Shown here piece after piece: positions 36,262-45,690 of a DNA stretch of 64,000 nt. The translations under genes were made by a program, and so were the position numbers. The notes under the pieces were generated by a model. That model saw only the letters and a list, made by a program, of their open reading frames with translations. It was not told the origin of the DNA and ran no database searches. The DNA comes from Lacinutrix sp. 5H-3-7-4 (GTDB lineage Bacteria > Bacteroidota > Bacteroidia > Flavobacteriales > Flavobacteriaceae). The DNA lies in contig NC_015638.1 of NCBI RefSeq assembly GCF_000211855.2, positions 1,178,001 to 1,242,000 on the forward strand, given 5' to 3'. Each line of letters begins with the position of its first letter. The first letter of the stretch is position 1.

Positions 36262-38223
36262 ATGTTTAAAAAATTAAAACAAGCAGTAACTCAGGTTTTA
36301 GAATCTAGTCGAAAAAAAATAGATTTTAAAAATATAAACTACCTTCCTAGATGGGTTATTTTATGTTTTGATACACTTATACTAGCAATAGCTTTAATTA
36401 ATACAAAACTTATAGTAGGCCTATTAAAAAATATAGAGTATTACTATTTTATACCTAGCGGTAAAGATTTTATTATAATAGGTATTAATGTATTGTTCTT
36501 TATTTTATTTAGAACCTATGCAGGCTTAATAAGGCACTCTACGTTTATAGATGCAGTAAAGTTCTTTCTAGCTTCAGCAGCTACATTAATAACGGCTTTA
36601 ATTATAAGCTATAGCTACTTACTAATAACTGGAGTGAAAATATTTTCAGTACCAGAAATCCTAGTATATTCAATTACATCTTTTTGTGGTTTGTTTTTGT
36701 TTAGAATGCTTGTAAAACAAGTATTTGAGGTATATATAAACTATCAACATTCTGAGAACCAATTAAATGTTCTAGTCTATGGAACAAATGAAAATGCAAT
36801 AGCAATAGCCAGCGCATTAAAATCTGAAAAACCATCAAGATATAAAGTTTTAGGGTTTGTAGATAAAGACGGAAAGAATAAAAGTAAAGAAATTCTAGGC
36901 TTACCAATTATCTATATTCAAAGAAAAATTGCAACAACACTTAGAGCGTATGGAGCACAAGCGTTAATAATTGCCGACAATAATTTAACTAAAGAAGAAA
37001 GTATAGCTATTGTTGATAGTTGTTTAGAATATAATTTTAAAGTCTTTCGAGCGCCGTTAATATCAGATATAGAACAAAACACAAGTCTTTCTAATCAAAT
37101 TGAAAAAATTCAAATTGAAGACATTTTAGAAAGAGATCCAATTAAATTAGACAATAAACTTGTTGCTAAAGAAATTTATAACAAATGCATTTTAGTAACA
37201 GGAGGAGCAGGTTCTATAGGAAGTGAAATTGTTAGACAAGTAGCAAATTACAATCCTAAAAAACTACTTATTTTAGACAATGCCGAAACACCGTTATATC
37301 AAATTCAACACGAAATAAAATACAATTTCCCAGATATAGATTTTGAGGCAATTATTGCAGATGTTAGAAATAGAGATGTAATTGAAGAAGTCTTTAAAGA
37401 ACACAAACCAAATGTTGTTTATCATGCAGCAGCCTATAAACATGTACCATTAATGGAAAGGCATCCACAAGAAGCCGTAATGGTAAACGTAATGGGTTCA
37501 AAAAACATTGCAGATTTAGCAAACGATTTTAAAGCAGAAAAGTTTGTAATGGTTTCTACAGATAAAGCTGTAAACCCAAGTAATGTTATGGGAGCATCAA
37601 AACGAATAGCAGAAATTTACGTTCAGGCGCTACAAAGGAAATTACAAAAAAAGAACAAATCTAAAACCCAATATGTAACCACTAGATTTGGTAATGTATT
37701 AGGCTCTAACGGTTCTGTAGTACCATTATTTAAAAAGCAAATTGAAGAAGGTGGACCATTAACAATAACACACCCAGATATTATAAGATATTTCATGACC
37801 ATACCAGAAGCTTGCCAATTAGTAATAGAAGCAGGAGCAATGGGAAATGGAGGCGAAATATTTATTTTCGATATGGGTGAAGCAGTTAAAATAATAGATT
37901 TAGCTAAAAAAATTATTAGGTTAGCAGGCTTTACACCATACAAAGAAATAGACATTAAGGTTATAGGTTTAAGACCAGGAGAGAAACTATATGAAGAGTT
38001 ACTTAACGATAAATCTGAAACGCTTCCAACTTATAACGAAAAAATAATGATAGCCAAAATAGGAAGTCATGACTACAGCGCTGTAAATAAAATGGTTATA
38101 GATTTAGCAGAAACAGCTAAAGAAGGAACCAAAAATGAAATTGTACTAAAAATGAAAGACATCGTTCCAGAATTTTTAAGTATGAACTCTTCTTTTGAAA
38201 GGTTAGACAAGAAAATAGTGTAA
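36262..38223 (+). CDS. pglF: PglF/WbpM-like membrane NDP-sugar 4,6-dehydratase
   Basis: A 653-residue protein of the CapD/PglF/WbpM family. Four N-terminal membrane helices (about 30-150) are followed by a first nucleotide-binding-like domain (NVLVYGTNENAIAIA) and the catalytic SDR domain from about residue 310: ILVTGGAGSIGSEIVRQV, HAAAYKHVPLME, VSTDKAVNPSNVMGASKR and FGNVLGSNGSVVPLF. It dehydrates UDP-GlcNAc to the 4-keto-6-deoxy sugar, the substrate for the PglE-like enzyme upstream. Length matches the long membrane-bound forms. Confidence 0.92.
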   Translation: MFKKLKQAVTQVLESSRKKIDFKNINYLPRWVILCFDTLILAIALINTKLIVGLLKNIEYYYFIPSGKDFIIIGINVLFFILFRTYAGLIRHSTFIDAVKFFLASAATLITALIISYSYLLITGVKIFSVPEILVYSITSFCGLFLFRMLVKQVFEVYINYQHSENQLNVLVYGTNENAIAIASALKSEKPSRYKVLGFVDKDGKNKSKEILGLPIIYIQRKIATTLRAYGAQALIIADNNLTKEESIAIVDSCLEYNFKVFRAPLISDIEQNTSLSNQIEKIQIEDILERDPIKLDNKLVAKEIYNKCILVTGGAGSIGSEIVRQVANYNPKKLLILDNAETPLYQIQHEIKYNFPDIDFEAIIADVRNRDVIEEVFKEHKPNVVYHAAAYKHVPLMERHPQEAVMVNVMGSKNIADLANDFKAEKFVMVSTDKAVNPSNVMGASKRIAEIYVQALQRKLQKKNKSKTQYVTTRFGNVLGSNGSVVPLFKKQIEEGGPLTITHPDIIRYFMTIPEACQLVIEAGAMGNGGEIFIFDMGEAVKIIDLAKKIIRLAGFTPYKEIDIKVIGLRPGEKLYEELLNDKSETLPTYNEKIMIAKIGSHDYSAVNKMVIDLAETAKEGTKNEIVLKMKDIVPEFLSMNSSFERLDKKIV

Positions 38224-38289
38224 CTTTATACGCTAATAAAAGACCCTTGTTTTAAAAAAAGTCTTATTAAAAGATTCCAAAAAAATTAA

Positions 38290-39588
38290 ATGAAAATATC
38301 AGTAATAGGTACAGGATACGTTGGTTTAGTAACCGGAACATGTTTAGCCGAAACAGGAAACGAAGTTCTATGTATAGATATAGATAAAAGTAAAGTAGAA
38401 CAAATGCAACAAGGTCATGTGCCAATTTATGAGCCACACCTTGACGTATTATTCGAAAGAAATATAAAAGCAAACCGCTTAAAATTTTCAACCAGTTTAG
38501 AAGAAGGTTTAGAGCACGGTGAAATAATTTTTCTAGCATTACCAACACCAGAAGACGAAGATGGCTCTGCAGACCTAAAATACATATTAGGAGTAGCAGA
38601 TAATATAGGTAAACTAATAAAAAACTATAAAGTAATTGTAGATAAAAGTACAGTACCAGTAGGCACATCAGATAAAGTTAAACAAGCCATTGTAAAAAAT
38701 GCAAAGGTAGATTTTGATGTTGTGTCTAATCCAGAATTTTTGAGAGAAGGTTTTGCTGTAGACGATTTTTTAAAACCAGAACGTATAATTATTGGCTCAA
38801 GTAGCGATAAAGCTACTGCCTTAATGGAGAAATTATACAAACCTTACGTGCGTTCAGGAAATCCAATAATTATAATGGACGAAAAATCTGCCGAGTTAAC
38901 AAAATATGCTTCAAATGCTTTCTTAGCAGCTAAAATTACATTCATGAACGAGATCGCTAACTTTTGCGAAAAAGTTGGAGCAGATGTAGATAAGGTTAGA
39001 ATTGGTATGGGAACAGACTCTAGAATTGGTAAACGTTTTCTTTTTCCAGGAATAGGCTATGGTGGTTCATGTTTTCCAAAAGATGTAAAAGCATTACACA
39101 AGTCTGGAAAAGACAACAACTATAATTTTCAGATTTTAGATGCTGTAATAAATGTAAATGCAAGACAAAAATTAATATTAGTTCCTAAAATTGAAAATTA
39201 TTTTAATCATAATTTACAGAATAAAAATATAGCCATTTGGGGATTGGCATTTAAGCCAGAAACAGACGATATTCGTGAAGCTCCAGCTTTATATACAATA
39301 GATGCATTGCTTAAATTAGGGTGTAAAATTACAGCATTCGATCCAGAAGCAATGCCTAACGTTAAAAGAAAAATTGGAGATAAAATAAAGTATGCAGATT
39401 CTATGTACGATGCCTTAGAAAATGCCGATGCTTTAGTTATTTGTACAGAATGGAGTATTTTTAGAACACCAGATTTTGTGCAAATAAAAAGTAAAATGAA
39501 AGGTGAAATAATTTTTGATGGTCGTAATTTGTACGACATCAAAGATGTTGAAAACGAAGATTTTAAATACATATCAATAGGTAGATAA
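38290..39588 (+). CDS. ugd: UDP-glucose 6-dehydrogenase
   Basis: A 432-residue enzyme converting UDP-glucose to UDP-glucuronate with two NAD. The Rossmann motif GTGYVGLVTG is at residues 7-16, DKSTVPVGTSDKV and NPEFLREGFAVDDF follow, and the catalytic cysteine is residue 261 in GYGGSCFPKDVKAL. This is the Ugd subfamily, unlike the WbpO-type dehydrogenase at 19374. The UXS gene begins immediately after its stop codon, pointing to UDP-glucuronate as an intermediate for UDP-xylose. Confidence 0.95.
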   Translation: MKISVIGTGYVGLVTGTCLAETGNEVLCIDIDKSKVEQMQQGHVPIYEPHLDVLFERNIKANRLKFSTSLEEGLEHGEIIFLALPTPEDEDGSADLKYILGVADNIGKLIKNYKVIVDKSTVPVGTSDKVKQAIVKNAKVDFDVVSNPEFLREGFAVDDFLKPERIIIGSSSDKATALMEKLYKPYVRSGNPIIIMDEKSAELTKYASNAFLAAKITFMNEIANFCEKVGADVDKVRIGMGTDSRIGKRFLFPGIGYGGSCFPKDVKALHKSGKDNNYNFQILDAVINVNARQKLILVPKIENYFNHNLQNKNIAIWGLAFKPETDDIREAPALYTIDALLKLGCKITAFDPEAMPNVKRKIGDKIKYADSMYDALENADALVICTEWSIFRTPDFVQIKSKMKGEIIFDGRNLYDIKDVENEDFKYISIGR

Positions 39589-40578
39589 GTGAATAAAACA
39601 GTTTTAATAACAGGTGCAGCAGGTTTTTTAGGGTCCCATTTATGCGACCGCTTTCTTAAAGAAGGCTATAATGTTATTGGTATGGATAACTTTATAACTG
39701 GAGACAAAAAAAACTTAGAGCATTTAAATAGCAATTCTAAATTTAGTTTTATAAAACATGATGTAACAGAGTTTATTAAAATTGATATAGATTTAGACTA
39801 TATACTTCATTTTGCGTCACCAGCAAGCCCAATAGATTATCTAAAAATTCCTATTCAAACCTTAAAAGTAGGCTCTTTAGGTACACACAACCTATTAGGC
39901 TTAGCAAAAGCAAAAAAAGCAAGACTTTTAATCGCTTCAACTTCCGAAATTTATGGAGATCCATTAGTACATCCACAAACCGAAGATTACTATGGTAATG
40001 TAAATACTATTGGACCAAGAGGCGTTTATGATGAGGCAAAACGCTTTCAAGAATCTATAACCATGGCATACCACCGTTTTCATGGCTTAGAAACGCGTAT
40101 CGTTCGCATATTTAATACCTATGGACCAAGAATGAGACTCAATGACGGTCGGGTAATACCAGCGTTTATGGGTCAAGCGTTAAGAGGAGAAGACTTAACA
40201 ATATTTGGAGACGGTTCACAAACAAGATCATTTTGTTATGTAGACGACCAGGTAGAAGGTATATATAGGTTACTTTTAAGCGATTATGCTTATCCTGTAA
40301 ATATTGGAAACCCACATGAAATTAGTATTAAAGATTTTGCTGAAGAAATTATAAAACTAACAGGAACAACACAAAAAGTAATATATAAAGATTTACCTGT
40401 TAACGATCCAATGCAAAGACAACCAGACATTACATTGGCTAAAAAAATACTAAATTGGGAGCCAAAAGTTAATAGAGAAGAAGGCATGAAAATAACTTTT
40501 AATTATTTTAAAAATCTTAGTGAAACAGAGCTTTATAAAAGCGAGCATAAAGATTTTTCAAACTATAATTCTAAGTAG
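39589..40578 (+). CDS. uxs: UDP-glucuronate decarboxylase (UDP-xylose synthase)
   Basis: A 329-residue extended SDR that decarboxylates UDP-glucuronate to UDP-xylose. [15 protein letters not shown] gives the NAD site; [27 protein letters not shown] and the catalytic YDEAKRF (YxxxK) are distinctive for UXS, as is [17 protein letters not shown]. The start is GTG at 39589, the base after the ugd stop; the first ATG is at about residue 33 inside the Rossmann fold, so GTG must be used. The context with ugd supports the function. Confidence 0.92.
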   Translation: MNKTVLITGAAGFLGSHLCDRFLKEGYNVIGMDNFITGDKKNLEHLNSNSKFSFIKHDVTEFIKIDIDLDYILHFASPASPIDYLKIPIQTLKVGSLGTHNLLGLAKAKKARLLIASTSEIYGDPLVHPQTEDYYGNVNTIGPRGVYDEAKRFQESITMAYHRFHGLETRIVRIFNTYGPRMRLNDGRVIPAFMGQALRGEDLTIFGDGSQTRSFCYVDDQVEGIYRLLLSDYAYPVNIGNPHEISIKDFAEEIIKLTGTTQKVIYKDLPVNDPMQRQPDITLAKKILNWEPKVNREEGMKITFNYFKNLSETELYKSEHKDFSNYNSK

Positions 40579-40581
40579 CCA

Positions 40582-41985
40582 ATGGAGTATACAAGAGGTA
40601 GGTATTCTTGGTTGTTAAGACCATTTTTAATAATATTTGATTTAGCTGTAGTTAATATTCTTGCATTTTATTATTTCAACTTTAACGATCAAAACCTTTA
40701 TTTTTTCTCTTCGGCAATATTTAATAACAAACATCTTTTATACATTCTATATTCTATATTTTTATGGATGTTAACAACATCTTTTATAAATTTTTATAGA
40801 GTTTATAGGTATACTTCAGCATTAAATATAGCATCGCTTTTAGTAAAACAATTCTTCTTATTTAGCGTTATTGTTTATGCATTTATAGGGCTTTTTAGGA
40901 GTATAAATATACAGGCATTTGTAACCTTAAAATACTTACTGTATGTTTTTGCATGTATATCATCTGTAAAACTGTTAAGTTATTATATACTAAAGTCTTA
41001 TCGTTCTTATTTAAAAGGAAACTTAAGAAATGTAGTAATTATTGGTAGTAATTTTGGAGCCAAAGAATTAGAAACTATTTTTAAAAATAAAAAGCAGCTA
41101 GGCTATAATTTATTAGCCACCTTTGAAAGTAAAAAAGGAAAAGATAAAGACTTAAAACAGTGTTTTGAATTTCTTGAAGATCATAAAAACATTGATGAAA
41201 TATATTGCTCTATAGACGATTTAACTGAAAATCAAGTAAATCAATTTGTAAAATATGCCAATATTAACCACTGTAATATTAAGTTTATTCCAAACACAAA
41301 AAAGCTATATACTAATAAATTAAAAACCGATTATTACAATTACCTACCTGTTTTATCTATACCTAAGGTCTCTTTAAACCAGGATGTTAATAAGTTTTTA
41401 AAACGCACTTTCGATGTGTTTTTTTCAATATTTATTATCGTATTTGTTTTATCTTGGGTATACTTAATCCTTTTTGTTTTAATAAAATTAGAATCTAAAG
41501 GACCTGTAATTTATAAGCACAAGCGTAATGGTATAAATTATAAGGAGTTTTACTGTTATAAATTTAGATCGCTAAAAACATTTAAAGAAGTTCAAGGTAC
41601 TTATGTTAAGCAAAACGATTCTAGAGTTACAAGAATAGGTAAATTTATACGTAGAACAAGTATAGATGAGTTACCTCAATTTGTAAACGTTTTACTAGGA
41701 GAAATGTCTGTTGTTGGCCCAAGACCACACATGTTAAGTTATACAGAGGAATATTCTAAAAAAATAGACAAATACAATTTTATTTTTAGACATAACGTAA
41801 AGCCTGGTGTCACAGGTTTGGCTCAAGTTAAAGGCTATCGTGGAGAAATTAAAAATGACGAAGACATAGTTAACCGTGTGAAATTCGATATTTTTTACAT
41901 TGAAAATTGGTCATTATTTTTAGATATAAAAATTATACTTCAAACCATATCGCATATTGTAAAAGGACAAAAAGAAGCCTATTAA
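40582..41985 (+). CDS. Large initiating polyprenyl glycosylphosphotransferase (WcaJ/WbaP-like)
   Basis: A 467-residue membrane enzyme of the exopolysaccharide polyprenyl glycosylphosphotransferase family. Four N-terminal membrane helices (about 15-135) and a Rossmann-like CoA-binding-type domain (VVIIGSNFGAKELE) precede a fifth hydrophobic segment (about 280) and the catalytic domain: KHKRNGINYKEFYCYKFRS, RTSIDELPQFVNVLLGEMS, VGPRPHMLSY and KPGVTGLAQVKGYRG. It primes undecaprenyl phosphate, typically with glucose or galactose phosphate. It is a second initiator besides the PglC-like protein at 33767. It lies 3 bases after uxs. Confidence 0.9.
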   Translation: MEYTRGRYSWLLRPFLIIFDLAVVNILAFYYFNFNDQNLYFFSSAIFNNKHLLYILYSIFLWMLTTSFINFYRVYRYTSALNIASLLVKQFFLFSVIVYAFIGLFRSINIQAFVTLKYLLYVFACISSVKLLSYYILKSYRSYLKGNLRNVVIIGSNFGAKELETIFKNKKQLGYNLLATFESKKGKDKDLKQCFEFLEDHKNIDEIYCSIDDLTENQVNQFVKYANINHCNIKFIPNTKKLYTNKLKTDYYNYLPVLSIPKVSLNQDVNKFLKRTFDVFFSIFIIVFVLSWVYLILFVLIKLESKGPVIYKHKRNGINYKEFYCYKFRSLKTFKEVQGTYVKQNDSRVTRIGKFIRRTSIDELPQFVNVLLGEMSVVGPRPHMLSYTEEYSKKIDKYNFIFRHNVKPGVTGLAQVKGYRGEIKNDEDIVNRVKFDIFYIENWSLFLDIKIILQTISHIVKGQKEAY

Positions 41986-41986
41986 T

Positions 41987-42766
41987 TTGAAACCACTTGT
42001 TTCTATAATAACACCAATGTATAACTCTGAAGCTTTTATTTCAGAAACAATTAGCAGTGTTTTAAATCAAACCTATACTAACTGGGAGCTAATATTAATA
42101 GATGATTGCTCAACCGATAATACTATAGCCGTAGCAAGTACTTTTCAGTTAAAAAATAAAAATATACACCTTTTAAAAAACACTAAAAACGCTGGCGCTG
42201 CAATATCTCGAAACAAAGGAATTAATGTTGCAAATGGCGATTATATAGCTTTTTTAGATGCAGACGATTTGTGGAAACCAATAAAATTAGAAACCCAAAT
42301 TTGTTTTATGCAAACACATAATTGCGATGTTTGCTATAGTAGCTACGAACAAATTAACGACAAGGGAAAGCCTTTAAATAAATTTGTTAAAGCCTTACCA
42401 ATACTAAGTTATTCACGACTTTTAAAAAGCAACTATATTGGTAATCTTACAGGAATATACAACACTAAAGTATTAGGTAAAATTAATGCTCCAAACCTTA
42501 GAAAACGTCAAGATTGGCTTTTGTGGTTAAAAGCTGTTGAGGTTTCTAGAAAACCAGCTCAAGGCATTCAAGAGTCTTTAGCATATTATAGAGTGAGGAA
42601 AAACGCAATGTCTTCTAATAAAATAAATTTGCTAAAGCATAATTATAATGTTTATAGAAAAGGCTTAAGTTTTTCAACGCCAAAATCTATTTACTTTATG
42701 TTTCAGTTTTTATTTGAACATTTCTTAGTAAAATCTAAACAAGTTAAAACTATAAATAAGAAGTAA
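41987..42766 (+). CDS. Glycosyltransferase family 2
   Basis: A 259-residue GT-A fold glycosyltransferase. IITPMYNSEAFISETI starts the nucleotide-binding half, VLNQTYTNWELILIDDCSTD holds the first aspartates, and FLDADDLW carries the DxD metal site. Beyond residue 200 it is short and basic. The start is TTG at 41987, one base after the upstream stop; no earlier codon is possible and the next ATG (residue 9) would cut the first beta strand. Its stop overlaps tail-to-tail by 17 bases with the minus-strand CapK-like gene. Confidence 0.9.
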   Translation: MKPLVSIITPMYNSEAFISETISSVLNQTYTNWELILIDDCSTDNTIAVASTFQLKNKNIHLLKNTKNAGAAISRNKGINVANGDYIAFLDADDLWKPIKLETQICFMQTHNCDVCYSSYEQINDKGKPLNKFVKALPILSYSRLLKSNYIGNLTGIYNTKVLGKINAPNLRKRQDWLLWLKAVEVSRKPAQGIQESLAYYRVRKNAMSSNKINLLKHNYNVYRKGLSFSTPKSIYFMFQFLFEHFLVKSKQVKTINKK

Positions 42767-44057
42767 ACTGCTTTAGTTTTCCACTTTTAGCTCGTATTAG
42801 CTTGTCTTTTTTTTCAAAAATAATAGTTAAGTTTGGTTCTAAATATTTTGAAAAAGCAGCTTTTATTTCAAGTTGTTTCTCTTCTGTAAGCAATTGTTTT
42901 GAAACATAAGTTACTTTAAAAGTGTCTTGTTTTTGTTGCTCAATAATAAATTCTTTTACAGCAGAGTTATCTTCAATAATAGTTTTGGTAACATAGTAAA
43001 AAGTTAAACCAGCAGCTTTTTTTCCGCTAGGTAAAATAGCGATATCATTGGTGCGTCCTACAAGTTTTTCTAATATAGGCTTTTGTAAGGTGCTATTTTT
43101 AGATAGCATTCCAATATCTCCCAAATCGTATCTAATAAATGGGTGTGCTTTGTTATAAAGAGATGTAACGACAACGCGACCTATTTCGCCATAAGGTAAA
43201 ATATTGTCTTGTTCGTCTAATATTTCTACATACAAATCTTCATTATTTACCTGCCATTCACCATTTGGATTTTGAAAAGCAATTAATCCTAACTCGGCAG
43301 AACCATATTCGTTTACAACAGGTATTCCAAATTGGTTTTCAAGTAATTCACGGTCATCTTGAAATAACATTTCAGAAGTAACAATACACACTTTTAAACT
43401 TGGGCAAACAGTTTTTAAAACAATATTTTTTTCCTTTAAAAACTTAGCGAATTGGACAATAGAGCTAGTATAGCCATTTAAATAATCAAAAGATGTTTTA
43501 CTAAATTTATTGAGGTTTTTTTCTAGCTGTTTATAACTCAAATCAAATACAGAAAACCGAAATCTATTGGCTAAAGTATCTTTAAATCGCTCTTTATAAT
43601 AGCCTTTCCTGTTTAAAGGTATGCCATAAAACCGAGCTTGTTTTGAGGTGTTTAAATTTAAATTATACCAGGAAAAACGGTGTTTAAAAACAGACCAGGT
43701 TAAGGCATGAGAAAATTTATCTTTTGCAAAAATAAATGGTGTGCCAGAAGAGCCAGAGGTTTTACTTACATGGCAATTATTTTTTGTATAACCACTAGAT
43801 AACCTGTTATATAATGGCTCTTGTAAATCTTTTTTTGTTAATACAGGAAGCGCATCCCATTGGTTGGTATTGTAAGTTTTAGTTAACCGTTTATAAAACG
43901 CATTATGTTCAAGATGATAACTTACTATAGCTTGTTTTTGTTGCGCTATATAATTTACAATTTCAGTTTCATTTAACTGCTTAATCTCTTTAAAAAGGTG
44001 ATTAGTTTCCTTAATAGGAAACCTTTTTAATTTTAAACTGAGGTCAAATAAATTCAA
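42750..44057 (-). CDS. CapK/PaaK-like AMP-forming ligase family protein
   Basis: A 435-residue member of the phenylacetate-CoA ligase (CapK) branch of adenylate-forming enzymes. The phosphate-binding motif is KTSGSSGTPFIFAKD (near 100), followed by NEYGSAELG and RYDLGDIGML (the AMP-binding Asp), in the family order. CapK-like members are common at the borders of polysaccharide loci, where their substrate is generally unknown; an acyl group for decorating the glycan is possible. The start codon on the minus strand is TTG at 44057. It is transcribed towards the polysaccharide locus, with which it ends by overlapping. Confidence 0.87.
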   Translation of the reverse strand: MNLFDLSLKLKRFPIKETNHLFKEIKQLNETEIVNYIAQQKQAIVSYHLEHNAFYKRLTKTYNTNQWDALPVLTKKDLQEPLYNRLSSGYTKNNCHVSKTSGSSGTPFIFAKDKFSHALTWSVFKHRFSWYNLNLNTSKQARFYGIPLNRKGYYKERFKDTLANRFRFSVFDLSYKQLEKNLNKFSKTSFDYLNGYTSSIVQFAKFLKEKNIVLKTVCPSLKVCIVTSEMLFQDDRELLENQFGIPVVNEYGSAELGLIAFQNPNGEWQVNNEDLYVEILDEQDNILPYGEIGRVVVTSLYNKAHPFIRYDLGDIGMLSKNSTLQKPILEKLVGRTNDIAILPSGKKAAGLTFYYVTKTIIEDNSAVKEFIIEQQKQDTFKVTYVSKQLLTEEKQLEIKAAFSKYLEPNLTIIFEKKDKLIRAKSGKLKQFTSYL

Positions 44058-44096
44058 AAGAAAAAATTATAAATATGTTTTTGTAAAGTAAATAAT

Positions 44097-44104
44097 TATT
44101 TTTG
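44097..44104 (+). promoter_or_regulatory. -7 promoter element (TAnnTTTG) for purD
   Basis: TATTTTTG matches the consensus, 18 bases before the purD ATG at 44123. A transcript starting just after it would exclude the upstream in-frame TTG at 44102, which supports the ATG as start. Confidence 0.55.
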
Positions 44105-44122
44105 CCAAAACAACTACAACCA

Positions 44123-45397
44123 ATGAACATTTTAGTACTAGGATCTGGCGGAAGAGAACACACAATCGCATGGAAGCTTGCACAAAGCGATAACTGTAGA
44201 AATTTATACGTTGCACCAGGAAACTCTGGAACGGCATCTATAGCAACAAATGTGCCTGTAAATGTAACAGACTTTAAAGCGATTAAAGAAATAGTTTTAA
44301 ACAATAACATTGCAATGGTAGTTGTTGGGCCAGAAGATCCGTTGGTTCAAGGCATTCACGATTTCTTTTTAGAAGACGAAGCGCTAAAAAATGTAGCTGT
44401 AATTGGGCCGCAAAAAGCAGCAGCAGAATTAGAAGGCAGTAAAGAGTTTGCAAAAGAATTTTTATACAAACACAATATACCAACAGCTGCTTATAAAAGT
44501 TTTAATGCAGAAACCGTGGAAGATGGTTATGCTTTTTTAGAAACTCTAAAACCGCCTTATGTTCTTAAAGCAGATGGTTTAGCAGCAGGAAAAGGAGTAG
44601 TAATACTTGAAGATATAAACGAAGCTAAAACCGAGTTAAAAGCAATGTTAGTAGATGCTAAATTTGGAAACGCAAGTACAAAAGTAGTTATCGAAGAGTT
44701 TTTAGACGGTATAGAACTAAGTTGTTTTGTTTTAACAGATGGTAAAAACTATAAAATTTTGCCAACAGCTAAAGATTATAAGAGAATTGGTGAAGGCGAT
44801 ACTGGTTTAAATACTGGCGGAATGGGAGCTGTTTCTCCTGTCCCTTTTGCAGATGGTACTTTTATGGCAAAAATAAAAGACCGTATTGTAGAGCCAACAA
44901 TTAACGGGTTGCAAAAAGATAATCTTCCATATAAAGGGTTTGTTTTTATAGGTTTAATTAAAGTAGGAAACGATCCTTATGTTATAGAATACAATGTACG
45001 TTTAGGTGATCCTGAAACCGAAGTTGTTTTACCGCGTTTAAAAAACGATTTGGTAGAAGTATTTCAAGCAATAGCAAACCAAACGTTAGATACTATTACA
45101 ATTGAAATAGACGAACGTGCAGCTACAACTATTATGTTAGTCTCTGGTGGTTATCCTGAAGCTTATGAGAAAGGAAAAGAAATTTCTGGATTAGATGCTA
45201 TAGAAGGCTCAATAGTTTTTCATGCAGGAGCACAAGAAAAAGATGGTAAAATTGTAACCTCTGGAGGTCGCGTAATGGCCGTTACAAGTTATGGCGAAAC
45301 GTATAAAGAGGCCATAAAAAAATCTTATCAAAATATAGAAAAACTACACTTTGATAAGATGAATTATCGAAACGATATTGGTTTCGATTTAAGCTAA
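44123..45397 (+). CDS. purD: Phosphoribosylamine-glycine ligase
   Basis: Purine biosynthesis enzyme of the ATP-grasp family joining glycine to phosphoribosylamine. I start it at ATG 44123 (MNILVLGSGGREHTIAWKL, the canonical GARS N-terminus); an upstream in-frame TTG at 44102 lies inside the promoter element. Further motifs: VVGPEDPLVQGI, KADGLAAGKGVV, NTGGMGAVSPVP and NVRLGDPETEVVLPRL. About 424 residues, the usual length. It stands alone, divergent from the CapK-like gene and convergent with the small gene at 45402. Confidence 0.97.
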   Translation: MNILVLGSGGREHTIAWKLAQSDNCRNLYVAPGNSGTASIATNVPVNVTDFKAIKEIVLNNNIAMVVVGPEDPLVQGIHDFFLEDEALKNVAVIGPQKAAAELEGSKEFAKEFLYKHNIPTAAYKSFNAETVEDGYAFLETLKPPYVLKADGLAAGKGVVILEDINEAKTELKAMLVDAKFGNASTKVVIEEFLDGIELSCFVLTDGKNYKILPTAKDYKRIGEGDTGLNTGGMGAVSPVPFADGTFMAKIKDRIVEPTINGLQKDNLPYKGFVFIGLIKVGNDPYVIEYNVRLGDPETEVVLPRLKNDLVEVFQAIANQTLDTITIEIDERAATTIMLVSGGYPEAYEKGKEISGLDAIEGSIVFHAGAQEKDGKIVTSGGRVMAVTSYGETYKEAIKKSYQNIEKLHFDKMNYRNDIGFDLS

Positions 45398-45401
45398 TTT
45401 A

Positions 45402-45629
45402 TTATAAATAAGAGTGAGAAGAGATAGATTTGTCTTCTTCATTGTTATTGTTAAATTTTTGTAATTGTAAAATCCAATACACCATTGCTACAGCTCCAAT
45501 TAGCATAAAAAACCAGTTTATACCATTAGCTAAAAACCAATTTTCTAATTCTAAAGCTCTTAATCCATCAAGTGGAGCAAAGGCAACATTTACAAAAAAG
45601 TCTTGAATGGCGTAGAATATATCTTTCAT
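45402..45629 (-). CDS. Small conserved membrane protein
   Basis: A 75-residue protein with one membrane helix at about 34-52 (NGINWFFMLIGAVAMVYWIL) followed by a charged C-terminal tail (NNNNEEDKS). I recognise it only as a small Flavobacteriaceae membrane protein (probably DUF6341); no function is known. It starts divergent from the membrane protein gene at 45711, with a minus-strand promoter element between them. Confidence 0.72.
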   Translation of the reverse strand: MKDIFYAIQDFFVNVAFAPLDGLRALELENWFLANGINWFFMLIGAVAMVYWILQLQKFNNNNEEDKSISSHSYL

Positions 45630-45690
45630 TTTAATATTTTTAAATTGTAAACCTAGTAAAAACTTGGTTTAGAGTAGTAATTTTATAAAG

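Noticed and set aside
37623-37955. Open minus-strand frame of 110 codons inside pglF
   Set aside because: The plus frame here carries conserved dehydratase motifs; the antisense frame has no start context, promoter or recognisable domain.
38234-38269. Imperfect inverted repeat between pglF and ugd
   Set aside because: TAATAAAAGAC and GTCTTATTA pair only with a two-base bulge, the loop is long and no T run follows, so it is not a convincing terminator.
38267-38668. Open minus-strand frame of 133 codons
   Set aside because: It is antisense to the start of ugd and its translation is an unnatural Leu/Tyr/Phe-rich string, as expected from the complement of a strongly coding region.
39207-39572. 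Open minus-strand frame of 121 codons inside ugd
   Set aside because: Antisense shadow of the conserved C-terminal domain of UDP-glucose dehydrogenase.
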